From contig CP070686.1 of the NCBI GenBank assembly GCA_020353055.1, forward strand, positions 1,478,944 through 1,522,891: a DNA stretch of 43,948 bases. Reading direction: 5' to 3'. Origin of the DNA: Caldifarciminota bacterium. GTDB lineage: Bacteria; Hydrothermota; Tepidihabitantia; SM23-42. Each line of letters begins with the position of its first letter. Position 1 is the first letter of the stretch. Below, in pieces: positions 1-8,468 of the stretch. The position numbers and the translations under genes are program-made. The notes under the pieces are model-generated. The model saw nothing but the letters and a program-made list of their open reading frames with translations, did not search any database and was not told where the DNA came from.

Positions 1-1879
1 GCATTTCATATATCCTGTTCTTGGTAAGGAACCAGCCCTGAACAGCGTTCGCAAAAGCAAACGCGCCGAAAATGGCCATGACAAAGATCAACATTGCCTG
101 AGCAAAGTTGTGAACTCCAAAAAGAATAAGTTCGGCATTGAATACGAACATAAATGGTATTACCGCAGTCCTCAGGTCGTACATGAACCCCTTGATGCCG
201 GTCGGTATCGGATCTGATTTGGCTATGGCTGCCGCGCTGTAAGCAGCCAGACCAACTGGCGGCGTGTCATCGGCAAGTATCCCGAAATAGAAGCAGAACA
301 AGTGAGCAGCCATCGCCGGAACGAAATCGACGACGCCGCGTGCGCTCAACTTTATGATCACCGGTACGGTGATCGACGCCATGACAATATATGTTGCAGT
401 CGTCGGCAGTCCCATGCCGATGAGCAAACTGGCAATCGCAGTAATAACAAGCAGCAGAAAGAGATTACCGGCCGACAGTATCTCGACGACCTGCACGATC
501 ATGCTGCCAATGCCCATCGTCACGATACCCACGACTATGCCGGCACATGCCGTGGCAAGGGCGACCGTAAGCATGTTACGTGAACCCGCGATCAACCCCC
601 TGCCGATGGTCTTCACCGCGGCCAGCAGTGAATGCGTTATACTGCTTTTTTCTAACCGTGCTTTATTTATTTCCCGGAGTACAATTATGGCCATCAGAAC
701 CACGATCGCATTGAATGCTGCGAGCTTAGGCGTATGCCGCACGACCATCAATTCGTATATCAAAAGAAACAACGGAATCAGATAGTAGAAACCGCTCTTC
801 ATGACCGTGCCGAAACGCGGAATATCAGTCTTCGGCAACCCTTTCATCCCCAATTTCGAAGCCTCAAGATGCGTTATGTAGAACAATGCAAAATAAGAAA
901 CGAAAGCTGGTATTGCCGCCGCCTTTACGACCGTAAGATACGGTACGCTCAAGTACTCGGCGATGATAAATGCCGCGGCGCCCATGATCGGCGGCATCAA
1001 CTGGCCGTTGGTGCTCGCCGCAACCTCGGTTGCCGCCGCGATCTTGCCTGGATACCCGACTTTCTTCATCAACGGTATCGTGAATGTACCGGTGGTGACC
1101 ACGTTTGCAATGCTTGAACCCGACACCAGACCGGTGAACCCGCTCGCCACGACCGCCGCCTTTGCCGGACCACCCTTGAATCTACCGAGCAACGAGATCG
1201 CCAGGTCATTGAAGAAGTGGACCGCACCGGCGCGTTCGAGCATGGCTCCGAGAAGCACGAAGAGAAATACGGTATTGGCAGAGACGTCGAGAGGGATCCC
1301 GTAAATGCCCTCGGTCGATAGGGCAACCTGGCTAAGATACTTCTCCAGAGACACGCCTCGCAACGCAAAGACTGAAGGCATATAAGGAGCAAAGAAAGAA
1401 TAGAGCGTGAAGAGAATTGCGATCACTACGAGAGGCAATCCAATGACCCGCCTCGAAGCCTCGAAAACAACGAGAATCAAACAAATACTCAATACGATGT
1501 CTGTCGAACTAGGCACGCCGGCGCGCATCGCTATCCCGGTCCAATCAAAAACGATATATAGTACTGCCAGACACCCAGCCGCTGCAAGGACGAAGTCAAT
1601 TGTGGGGATGTATTTTGTGGTACTCAAAGATTTGATTCCGGTCCTGCGTTTGAACATCGGGATCGTGAGGAAAACAAGCACAACCGCAAACGCGAGATGG
1701 ATAGCCCTTATTGTCACGCTGTCCAGTATGACAAACCGCGGCAGGGTAAGTTGAAAAAGAGCCCAACATACTGCGACCGATGAGACGATAATTCTATCGA
1801 TCGGCTTCTTGTTTCTTATACGTCCTGTTTCCTCTCTAAGGATTTCCTCGGCTCTCTTGTACTCTTTGCTTTTACGCAT
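1..1879 (-). CDS. TRAP transporter fused permease (4TM+12TM), partial at left edge
   Basis: An open frame runs from an ATG at 1879 to the window edge (626 codons, no stop), so the C-terminus is missing. It is rich in membrane segments and reads as the fused small plus large permease of TAXI-type TRAP transporters. The N-terminus (EYKRAEEILREETGRIRNKK) is the usual cytoplasmic lead-in, and the DctM-type half shows FKGGPAKAAVVASGFTGLVS and the late signature GMGLPTTATYIVM. The protein would drive sodium- or proton-coupled uptake of a carboxylate-like solute handed over by the periplasmic receptor encoded just upstream. An in-frame TGA lies three codons before the ATG, so no longer start exists. 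No Shine-Dalgarno sequence is visible. A terminator-like hairpin lies between this gene and the receptor gene. The family call is firm; the substrate is unknown. Confidence 0.9.
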   Translation of the reverse strand, partial: MRKSKEYKRAEEILREETGRIRNKKPIDRIIVSSVAVCWALFQLTLPRFVILDSVTIRAIHLAFAVVLVFLTIPMFKRRTGIKSLSTTKYIPTIDFVLAAAGCLAVLYIVFDWTGIAMRAGVPSSTDIVLSICLILVVFEASRRVIGLPLVVIAILFTLYSFFAPYMPSVFALRGVSLEKYLSQVALSTEGIYGIPLDVSANTVFLFVLLGAMLERAGAVHFFNDLAISLLGRFKGGPAKAAVVASGFTGLVSGSSIANVVTTGTFTIPLMKKVGYPGKIAAATEVAASTNGQLMPPIMGAAAFIIAEYLSVPYLTVVKAAAIPAFVSYFALFYITHLEASKLGMKGLPKTDIPRFGTVMKSGFYYLIPLFLLIYELMVVRHTPKLAAFNAIVVLMAIIVLREINKARLEKSSITHSLLAAVKTIGRGLIAGSRNMLTVALATACAGIVVGIVTMGIGSMIVQVVEILSAGNLFLLLVITAIASLLIGMGLPTTATYIVMASITVPVIIKLSARGVVDFVPAMAAHLFCFYFGILADDTPPVGLAAYSAAAIAKSDPIPTGIKGFMYDLRTAVIPFMFVFNAELILFGVHNFAQAMLIFVMAIFGAFAFANAVQGWFLTKNRIYEM

Positions 1880-1897
1880 GCTTGGTCACAAAACGAT

Positions 1898-1924
1898 AAA
1901 AAAGGTGGGCACAGCAATCCCACC
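1898..1924 (-). terminator. Intra-operon terminator or attenuator between TRAP receptor and permease
   Basis: Read on the minus strand, GGTGGG (1924-1919) pairs with CCCACC (1909-1904) across a 9-base loop and is followed directly by six T (1903-1898). This is a textbook intrinsic terminator. It lies in the 87-base gap between the receptor gene and the permease gene, so it probably lowers permease relative to receptor rather than ending the operon completely. Confidence 0.75.
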
Positions 1925-1966
1925 TATTATTGGAGCAACCGGCGCCTGCATATCAATAGAACATGT

Positions 1967-2977
1967 CTAAAGTTCCTGCTCCAAAATGAGATTATTATTG
2001 ATCAACTCAGCAAGACCCGCCTCTCGGTAGTATTTCAAGGCACCATGGTGTATTGGCGCGGTAAGTCCCTGAAGCATATTCTCCTTAGTGAGAGATGCGT
2101 ATGCCGGGTGTAATGTCTTGAATTCTTCGAGATTTTCAAAGACCATCTTTGCCAGGGCATAGACCAAATCTTCGGCGACATTTACCGAGGTCACGAATGT
2201 CGCCTTGACCCCCACCGTCTGGACATCTTCTGTGTTGAGGGCGCGCTCGTAGAATTCGTGCGGAATGATTGCCTTGGCATAATACGGATAATCATCAACC
2301 ATCTTGTCTATGTTATCACCTTCAATGTCAACTATGTAGACCTTGATCCGACCAGACGTTGCCTCTTTAATATTTCCGTTCGGGTGTCCAACCGTATAGA
2401 AAAAGCCATCGAGACGCTCATCCTGCAAAAGGCCAGGTGCCTCAACAGCCTTGACGTACTCGGCAAGTATGTCCTGTTCCGAGAAACCGGCAGCTGTTAG
2501 AACATCCTTTGAATTCTGAAGTTGTCCAGAACCCGGATTACCTAAATTGATTCTCTTCCCCCGTAGACCTGCAATGTTCTTGATAGCACTCTGTTCGGAC
2601 ACAACCAGGGTTATCGGTTCGGCATGGAGTGAAAACACAGACCTCAGTTCGGTTTGGGCTCCTGTCTCTTCCCATTCGGCAAAACCCTTATACGCCTGGT
2701 ATTGCCTGTCTGATTGGGCGATCCCGAACTCCATGTCTCCCTTTATTACCGCATTGATATTGAACACCGACCCGCTGGTCGATTCAACCGTCGCTTTGAT
2801 CTTGAACTGCTTGAATTTCTTGTTCAACATCCGGCTGATCGCACCACCCGTAGGATAGTACAATCCAGTTACACCGCCGGTCCCGATCGTCACGAATCGA
2901 GTTTTTTCTGACTGACAACCAACCACACAAAAAACCAAGGTTAGGACAAAAATCAAAATGCCGTGGAAATATCTCAT
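1967..2977 (-). CDS. TAXI-family TRAP transporter solute-binding lipoprotein
   Basis: This 336-residue protein is the extracytoplasmic solute receptor of a TRAP transporter. The first 21 residues form a lipoprotein signal with lipobox V-V-G-C (Cys21). It is followed by the family signature TIGTGGVTGLYYPTGGAISR and, further on, the conserved block RGKRINLGNPGSG. It would bind solute in the periplasm and deliver it to the fused permease encoded 87 bases downstream. The ATG at 2977 has a strong Shine-Dalgarno sequence (GAGGAGGA) at good spacing. A promoter with 16-base spacing sits about 45 bases upstream. Length and domain are normal for the family. TAXI receptors have been linked to glutamate and other organic acids, but nothing here reveals the ligand. 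Confidence 0.93.
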   Translation of the reverse strand: MRYFHGILIFVLTLVFCVVGCQSEKTRFVTIGTGGVTGLYYPTGGAISRMLNKKFKQFKIKATVESTSGSVFNINAVIKGDMEFGIAQSDRQYQAYKGFAEWEETGAQTELRSVFSLHAEPITLVVSEQSAIKNIAGLRGKRINLGNPGSGQLQNSKDVLTAAGFSEQDILAEYVKAVEAPGLLQDERLDGFFYTVGHPNGNIKEATSGRIKVYIVDIEGDNIDKMVDDYPYYAKAIIPHEFYERALNTEDVQTVGVKATFVTSVNVAEDLVYALAKMVFENLEEFKTLHPAYASLTKENMLQGLTAPIHHGALKYYREAGLAELINNNLILEQEL

Positions 2978-3019
2978 GAATCTCCTCCTCGAATCAGTAT
3001 CATTGGATACACAGATAAT

Positions 3020-3047
3020 ATTTTAACCACATACCATACAAAGTCAA
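3020..3047 (-). promoter_or_regulatory. Promoter of the TRAP receptor gene
   Basis: On the minus strand TTGACT (3047-3042) is followed by exactly 16 bases and TAAAAT (3025-3020). The start codon is at 2977, giving a leader of roughly 35 bases that contains GGAGG. Read by eye; transcription not tested. Confidence 0.6.
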
Positions 3048-3173
3048 GAAACCGCTGAACAGCTGGGGACAGGCACCATCTGGTGACGAGTGTAAACATA
3101 ACTTTTTCTGCTTCGCAGACAGATTACAATGATACAATAAAAAGATTACAGTGATAATAAACTTACGTACATT

Positions 3174-3189
3174 CCGCCAGTAATGGCGG
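3174..3189 (-). terminator. Hairpin directly after the S9 peptidase stop codon
   Basis: CCGCCA and TGGCGG (3174-3179, 3184-3189) form a perfect 6-base stem with a GTAA loop two bases after the stop codon of the S9 peptidase gene. No T-run follows on the minus strand, so this is either a weak terminator or an mRNA 3' stabiliser. The rest of the 214-base gap to 2978 holds a pair of direct repeats (3122-3156) and the TRAP promoter. Confidence 0.35.
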
Positions 3190-3191
3190 CG

Positions 3192-5117
3192 TCACATATT
3201 TACGATTTTTACGCTTTCCACCTCATCGCTCAACTTAAAACCGAATATACGTGAATAGAAGTACAACTCGGCTTCCAGGGCACGCTTGATATTCTCGGTC
3301 TTGCGGAAACCGTGCTGTTCTTCCTCAAAGGTCAAATATGCGACCGGTACGCCTTTCTCGCGTAGTGAACTTACCATCTTTTCCGCCTGATCAGGCGGCA
3401 CAACCTTGTCCTCAAGCCCCTGGAAGAAAATGACCGGTGCGGACAAGTGTTCAGTATGGCACAAAGGCGACCGGTCGCGATAGGTCTTGAGTGCTTCTGG
3501 ATACGGGCCCACAAGGCCATCCAGGTAGCGAGATTCGAATTTGTGAGTGCTCCTCGCCAGTGCCTCAAGGTCACTGATGCCATAATAACTTGCACCGGCT
3601 TTGAAAAAATTGCGGAACGTTAGCGCACAAAGTACTGTATAACCACCGGCACTGCTGCCACAAATAATGACACGATTGCGGTCGGCCAGTCCTTTATCTG
3701 TAAGATATCTGACACCATTGATACAATCATCAACGTCGACGATTCCCCACGTCCCTTTCAACCGTTCACGGAAAGGCCTGCCAAAACCCGTACTCCCACC
3801 ATAGTTAACATCAAGCACGGCAAAACCCCGACTCGTCCAGAACTGAAGCTCCAAATCCAGCGAAGTGTAACTGCAAGAAGTCGGTCCGCCGTGAGTGACG
3901 ACGATCAACGGTGGAAGCTCACCCTGCGTTACATTATAATCCCTATTCTTCGGTGGATAGTAAAAGCCATAAGACTTCAAACCATCCGTAGTTTTGAATT
4001 CAATAGGATCGGGCTCTGAGATATATCCGGGGTCGATGGGAGTATCTGCTGATGCTTTGATTATTGTTTCTTCCGATTTTTTTGTGTTGTACCTAACAAC
4101 CGTCAACGCGCTGGTCGGTGAACCTCCCTGAAACACAATAAAGTCACCAGCAGTTTTCAGATGTGTAATATAGGTGAATTGACTTTTTATTTGACTGAGC
4201 TCCTTCTTGTTGAGATCAACAGTCGCCAGATAGCAGATCCCTTTTTGATTATAGGTGCAGGCAATTCGATCTTCACTAAGAAAACCGTAGGTTGTCAGGC
4301 CAAAATTCCACAAGGGTACGCCGAATTCAGCATCCAGTTCAGTCACCGCCTCGACCTTTCCCTCCACTGACATGTATATATTCCACCAACCGTTCCTGTC
4401 CGAAACATAGTAGAGTATTCCCTGAGGTGACCATTCAGGTTGAAAGATCGATTCAGAAACGCCGCCGGCGATTTTCCGGCGACTTGACAAAGTTCCTTCG
4501 TTGTCAATTTCAGCAACCCACAATTCAGTACCGTCCCAGGGCATGTTCGGATGATTCCATGTCAACCAGGCGATGCTTGAACCGTCAGGACTAACCCGCG
4601 GCGAAGCATAAAAATCATTCCCTGAAGTAAGGACACGCACTTTTCGACTTCCCGCAATATCGATATCAATTATGGAGTTTGCAGGCTCTCCACTCTGAGT
4701 ATGGTCCTCCTGTATACAGACAAGCCGACCACGGAGTATGTCGACAACTACATCTGCATAGCGCTTGTTCACATCAGGGGTCAGGGGGACAGCAATACGG
4801 TCAGGTCCTTGTCGGTATATCCGTTGGTCCGCAAAATTCGTGAAGAAAACCATACCATCGCACACGGTGAACGCACCGCCGCCATATTCATGAACGCGGC
4901 TGCGCGCACTGAATGGTGAAGCAATTACATCAGATACATTACCCTTTGAATCGTAGCATACAATAACATTGCGGCCGTTTTCAGCAGGACGACTCTCGAC
5001 CCAGTATATGTCACTACCGTCGACAACGACCTCACCGAATCTGACACTCTGACGAGCAACGATGTCAGCCGTTATCGGCGAGCGCCATGAACCAAAAGAT
5101 GCTATTTTCTTTTCCAC
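3192..5117 (-). CDS. S9-family serine peptidase (dipeptidyl/acylaminoacyl-peptidase type)
   Basis: This 641-residue protein has no signal peptide and is probably cytoplasmic. Residues about 20-370 read as a beta-propeller of the DPP/TolB type, and residues about 400-630 as the alpha/beta hydrolase domain. The catalytic triad is visible: Ser489 in GSSAGG, Asp570 in GLEDKVVPPDQ and His602 in EEQHGF. An oxyanion-hole HGGPT lies at 409-413. The enzyme would remove short or acylated N-terminal units from peptides. The start is a GTG that directly abuts the TAA of the upstream phosphoesterase-like gene. It is supported by the family-typical N-terminus FGSWRSPITADIVA, although no clear Shine-Dalgarno sequence is seen, so translational coupling is likely. 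It is the last gene of the PaaX-led operon. Confidence 0.92.
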   Translation of the reverse strand: MEKKIASFGSWRSPITADIVARQSVRFGEVVVDGSDIYWVESRPAENGRNVIVCYDSKGNVSDVIASPFSARSRVHEYGGGAFTVCDGMVFFTNFADQRIYRQGPDRIAVPLTPDVNKRYADVVVDILRGRLVCIQEDHTQSGEPANSIIDIDIAGSRKVRVLTSGNDFYASPRVSPDGSSIAWLTWNHPNMPWDGTELWVAEIDNEGTLSSRRKIAGGVSESIFQPEWSPQGILYYVSDRNGWWNIYMSVEGKVEAVTELDAEFGVPLWNFGLTTYGFLSEDRIACTYNQKGICYLATVDLNKKELSQIKSQFTYITHLKTAGDFIVFQGGSPTSALTVVRYNTKKSEETIIKASADTPIDPGYISEPDPIEFKTTDGLKSYGFYYPPKNRDYNVTQGELPPLIVVTHGGPTSCSYTSLDLELQFWTSRGFAVLDVNYGGSTGFGRPFRERLKGTWGIVDVDDCINGVRYLTDKGLADRNRVIICGSSAGGYTVLCALTFRNFFKAGASYYGISDLEALARSTHKFESRYLDGLVGPYPEALKTYRDRSPLCHTEHLSAPVIFFQGLEDKVVPPDQAEKMVSSLREKGVPVAYLTFEEEQHGFRKTENIKRALEAELYFYSRIFGFKLSDEVESVKIVNM

Positions 5118-6851
5118 TTACTGGAATTCAATGATACCAAAGTCCCCTGGCGAATGTCCGAACGGTAAGGTCCAGTATGCGGCGCTGGCGCTGCTCGTCT
5201 GCAACCTGCGGAAATTAAATCCCCATCGTTCATCACTAATCGATGCAAATTGTGCTTTAGGGATTTTTATCTCAAGGGTCCAGGCATTTTGCTCACGAGC
5301 GGATTTTATCTCCCACGGGCCATTCCATTCTAAATCAGTGTTGACCCGTCCGTCTATCAGATTACACGCCCGGTCAAATGCAATACCACCCGGGTTGACG
5401 ATCAACTGGTAGTATGTCTCCTGGTCATTATTCATGTCAAAAAAGAACCAGACATTGTCGTCCGTATACACCGGGCCATCGCGATCTTGAACGGAAACCC
5501 TGATGCTACCCGTATCACTTTCAGAACAACGTACCGCCATATAAACATAATTCCCGTCATGCCCCATGTATAACTCAGTCTTTTCCATCGAGGAAATCTC
5601 GCCTGTCTCGTCTCCAAGATAGGTTATAGGTGCTAATGTCTGCCAAGCGGCATCATTCAGGCTTCCGTCAATATCAGGGGACGACTCTAAGTACTCAACC
5701 GTCTTCAACCGTTTGACGCTCAATACGCTGTTCAACGTACATACCTTACCAAATGTGTATGGATATTCGAGAGCACAGGTGGGCAGCGGGTACAAACGTG
5801 AGCCATCCGATATCTGAACTTCGATTTCATGTGCCTGTGACTCTTCAGGGGCAAGCGCAAGAGATATGGCCGCAGGGTTAACAATATATCGAGTAGTATC
5901 GAAATCCCAAACGAGCAACCCGGTCACTGAATCGGCACTGGTATTGTTTACAGTCATCTGACAGCGGGATGAAATTTTCTTCTCCCCTTCCCTGATCACA
6001 AGACCCGCAAAGGAAAGGACGTCCTGCTGTGCCCTTTGGACAGAGTAATAATCACTGCCGGTAAAAACATTGCGGTACAACACACCTCCGTGCCTGATCA
6101 CCGCAACGTTGTACTCATCACCTTTGACGCTAACGTATAGAAAGTGGTAGAAATTACCTTTGCCCGCATCATTGTCTCGCATCGCCGCACCCGAACTGCC
6201 GACGGTGATGTAGTCTACGCCGTCCTCATTAAGGTACATGTAGTTGCCCAAGCCGCCGTTGAAGACAGCGCGCACTCTGTATTTCAAACATTGCTCCATG
6301 AATGGACTCGGCTGACCACCCGCCGGTGCATTTAAGTAATACGGAATATTCAAGAAAACGAATATATGCCCAGCATCCTTATGTTCCTCCAGGTCATTGA
6401 CGAACCAACCATACTGCTGCGCATCGCCTTCATGCAGCGGATTCCACGCAGTGATCGAATTATCAAGAACAATAAAATGGCAATTCCCGTAATCGAACGA
6501 ATAATATCTGTTATTTGCGGTTTTCTGCTTGTAGATTTCACGAGTCATTTCATTGGTTATATCATTACTGCCGGGCACAAAATATAATCCACATGGTAGG
6601 ACAGCCATCGTGCTCAGAACATCGTCCCATTGCGAAATAGTCGATGCGCTATCATCGCCATTCGCCTCGATGAGGTTTCCGACATTTATTACAAAATCAG
6701 GATTGAATAAAGATATCTCGTGAATAACATCGCTGAAAATATCTGCCACCGGTGCGCTGGTCCGGGCACCGAGCACAACAAACCTGCATGGTTCATTGTC
6801 CGTACCGGTTGAAATACCAAGTATTATCAGCAACGACAGAAATACTTTCAT
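5118..6851 (-). CDS. Secreted metallophosphoesterase-fold protein with CBM9-like domain; active site lost
   Basis: Residues 1-16 form a signal peptide, about 23-260 follow the calcineurin-like phosphoesterase fold, and about 387-577 read as a CBM9/DOMON-like beta-sandwich (DIDGSLNDAAW near 393; DDNVWFFFD near 464). The oddity is that every expected metal-ligand motif has been changed. The first GD is GA (28-29), GDL is GNL (58-60), GNHD is GSND (94-97), the single His before IPYY is Asn168, and GHLH is GGLG (199-202). The rest of the fold is well preserved, so this looks like a binding or structural pseudoenzyme. A GTG at 6869 would give six more residues, but the ATG at 6851 has GGAGG four bases upstream and is preferred. 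It lies 10 bases after the PaaX-type regulator and abuts the S9 peptidase. Confidence 0.85.
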   Translation of the reverse strand: MKVFLSLLIILGISTGTDNEPCRFVVLGARTSAPVADIFSDVIHEISLFNPDFVINVGNLIEANGDDSASTISQWDDVLSTMAVLPCGLYFVPGSNDITNEMTREIYKQKTANNRYYSFDYGNCHFIVLDNSITAWNPLHEGDAQQYGWFVNDLEEHKDAGHIFVFLNIPYYLNAPAGGQPSPFMEQCLKYRVRAVFNGGLGNYMYLNEDGVDYITVGSSGAAMRDNDAGKGNFYHFLYVSVKGDEYNVAVIRHGGVLYRNVFTGSDYYSVQRAQQDVLSFAGLVIREGEKKISSRCQMTVNNTSADSVTGLLVWDFDTTRYIVNPAAISLALAPEESQAHEIEVQISDGSRLYPLPTCALEYPYTFGKVCTLNSVLSVKRLKTVEYLESSPDIDGSLNDAAWQTLAPITYLGDETGEISSMEKTELYMGHDGNYVYMAVRCSESDTGSIRVSVQDRDGPVYTDDNVWFFFDMNNDQETYYQLIVNPGGIAFDRACNLIDGRVNTDLEWNGPWEIKSAREQNAWTLEIKIPKAQFASISDERWGFNFRRLQTSSASAAYWTLPFGHSPGDFGIIEFQ

Positions 6852-6861
6852 TACGCCTCCA

Positions 6862-7725
6862 TTATTCACGCAACACCGAATCTACAAACGCATCTGCCCT
6901 TGGTTTAAGTAATTTCAAGAGTCTGTTATAAATTTTCTCGGCACGCAATCCTACCCAATCCACGGGCAAAAGTTCGGGCGGAAGCATTGGATCTTCCAAT
7001 CTGAGAGCAACATATTCCGCGGTCATACAAAATCTTCGGGCAAAGCATTCGGCAGAGTCCATTGATCTACCTGTTTTCGCCAACTTCTCATATGACGAAA
7101 GCAATTTTCCATATTTCTTATGGAAATTCCCGTAACGATCCGATAGCTCGGCAACATTCCAGATCGCTGCTGCCAATTCTTTCTTGCTACGCTGACCAGT
7201 GTAGTCAGCGGTAAACGTTTCGACGCAATCGACCATCTTCGTTTGTTCCAAGTATTTAAGTAATGCGGCTTGAAGCTTGTGCGGTGAAATCCAGAAGGAC
7301 GCACTCAAATTGGCATAACCCATACCTTGAAGTTTATATCGCAGTTTGTCCCTCAACTGTCTCATAGTCTCAGGTATGCTGTAGACAAGCAGCCGCCATT
7401 TCCCGTCCCACCTTTTCCGTTCTACCTCGAAGGCGCGCACCCTGCCCTGTTCCATCCATTTCAAACCTTTGGTATTAAGAGAATAGTAGCTGCGCCGGCC
7501 AGATTTGCGGATATCGAACACACCATGTCTGGCCATCCTCGAAAGACCAAGTCTAATCGCGTTTGGCGAAAAGCCCAACGGAACAACGAGTCTTATCAGA
7601 CTCGCCACATGAACCCGTCCGCCGCGCGGGACGATAAATGCGCCAAACAAGGTGTAAATGACGGTCGAAAACCGTGCCTGTATTTTTTTATGTCCTTTAT
7701 GCATAGTGCGTTTTATTTTTGACAT
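6862..7725 (-). CDS. PaaX-family transcriptional regulator
   Basis: This 287-residue protein has the three-part PaaX layout. A winged-helix N-terminus (FSPNAIRLGLSRMARHGVF) comes first, then a central Cas2-like fold (KWRLLVYSIPE... YANLSASFWISPHK). The C-terminal domain has paired aromatic and acidic residues (DPMLPPELLPVDWVGLRAEK). PaaX itself represses phenylacetate genes and responds to an acyl-CoA; no such pathway genes occur here, so the effector is unknown. The gene leads a tight operon with the dead phosphoesterase and the S9 peptidase and is probably autoregulatory. A near-perfect promoter ends five bases before the ATG and no Shine-Dalgarno sequence exists, suggesting leaderless translation from 7725. 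A second in-frame ATG (codon 8) is the alternative. Confidence 0.87.
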   Translation of the reverse strand: MSKIKRTMHKGHKKIQARFSTVIYTLFGAFIVPRGGRVHVASLIRLVVPLGFSPNAIRLGLSRMARHGVFDIRKSGRRSYYSLNTKGLKWMEQGRVRAFEVERKRWDGKWRLLVYSIPETMRQLRDKLRYKLQGMGYANLSASFWISPHKLQAALLKYLEQTKMVDCVETFTADYTGQRSKKELAAAIWNVAELSDRYGNFHKKYGKLLSSYEKLAKTGRSMDSAECFARRFCMTAEYVALRLEDPMLPPELLPVDWVGLRAEKIYNRLLKLLKPRADAFVDSVLRE

Positions 7726-7730
7726 ACATT

Positions 7731-7758
7731 ATTATAATAAAGGAAAGATGATTGTCAA
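7731..7758 (-). promoter_or_regulatory. Consensus promoter of the PaaX / phosphoesterase-like / S9 operon
   Basis: Minus-strand TTGACA (7758-7753), 16 bases, TATAAT (7736-7731). Both hexamers match the sigma70 consensus exactly. Only five bases separate the -10 from the ATG at 7725, so the transcript should begin at or next to the start codon. Confidence 0.8.
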
Positions 7759-7773
7759 GACCAGATACGCAGC

Positions 7774-8442
7774 CTAATCAACTGCGGATCCAAGCAGTAG
7801 AACTCTTAATTCCTGAACTGTATGCACAACGTAGGTTGGTTGCAACCGTACCAGGTCTTCCTCTGAACCGTAACCATAGGCAACGGCAACCGAATCAATG
7901 CCGTTTTCCCGCGCGCCGTTTATGTCATCCATATGGTCACCAATCATTACGCAGGATTCCAATTCTCGCTGTGGTATTTCATGCAAGACATCCCTGATGA
8001 TCTCGAACTTCGCAGCCCGGGTCAGGTCAAAGTTGCTGCCTACTATCTGATCAAAGTATTGCGCTATTCCGAAGTGTTCGAGTATTTTCTGCGCGTATAT
8101 CGTTGCTTTCGAGGTCGCCAGGATAAGCACGCAACCTCGCGAGTGAAGGGTAGCCAGCAGACCCTCAACTCCCTCATAGATCTTATTCTCATAGATTCCG
8201 CTTTCGGCGTAGTATTCTCGAAAGATGTCGACTGCTTTCCTCCCCTCTGATTCACTGAAGCTATAGTATTTGCAGAATGACTCCAGCAACGGCGGACCGA
8301 TGAACTTTACAAGACCTTTCTTGTCCTTTTCCGTTATGCCAGAACGAGTTAGTGCGTATTGAATTGAATTCGTTATTCCAACCTGAGGGTCGGTTAACGT
8401 TCCGTCCAGGTCAAACAGATGCGTTTTGTAAAGCTTCGTCAA
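7774..8442 (-). CDS. HAD-superfamily hydrolase, phosphoglycolate-phosphatase-like
   Basis: This 222-residue cytoplasmic protein carries the HAD motifs in order. Motif I is FDLDGTLTD (nucleophile Asp11, acid/base Asp13), motif II is the threonine/serine in LATSK, a Lys follows in RAAKFEII, and motif IV is GDHMDDINGA. The helical cap between motif I and motif II is of the Gph/PGMB type. It would hydrolyse a small phosphate ester; the substrate cannot be told. The start is a TTG at 8442 with GGGAG nine bases upstream; the nearby ATG at 8449 is in another frame. It lies 26 bases downstream of the nitroreductase and probably shares its transcript. Confidence 0.88.
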   Translation of the reverse strand: MTKLYKTHLFDLDGTLTDPQVGITNSIQYALTRSGITEKDKKGLVKFIGPPLLESFCKYYSFSESEGRKAVDIFREYYAESGIYENKIYEGVEGLLATLHSRGCVLILATSKATIYAQKILEHFGIAQYFDQIVGSNFDLTRAAKFEIIRDVLHEIPQRELESCVMIGDHMDDINGARENGIDSVAVAYGYGSEEDLVRLQPTYVVHTVQELRVLLLGSAVD

Positions 8443-8468
8443 AAAACATCGCTCCCGATAATTTCCTC

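Noticed and set aside
302-1754. Overlapping plus-strand open frames in the left region
   Set aside because: They are shadows of the fused TRAP permease on the minus strand, which is clearly coding.
3064-3077. A TGGGGACAGGCACC motif resembling repeats near REP-associated transposases
   Set aside because: Only one copy is present, its usual inverted partner is missing and no transposase gene is nearby.
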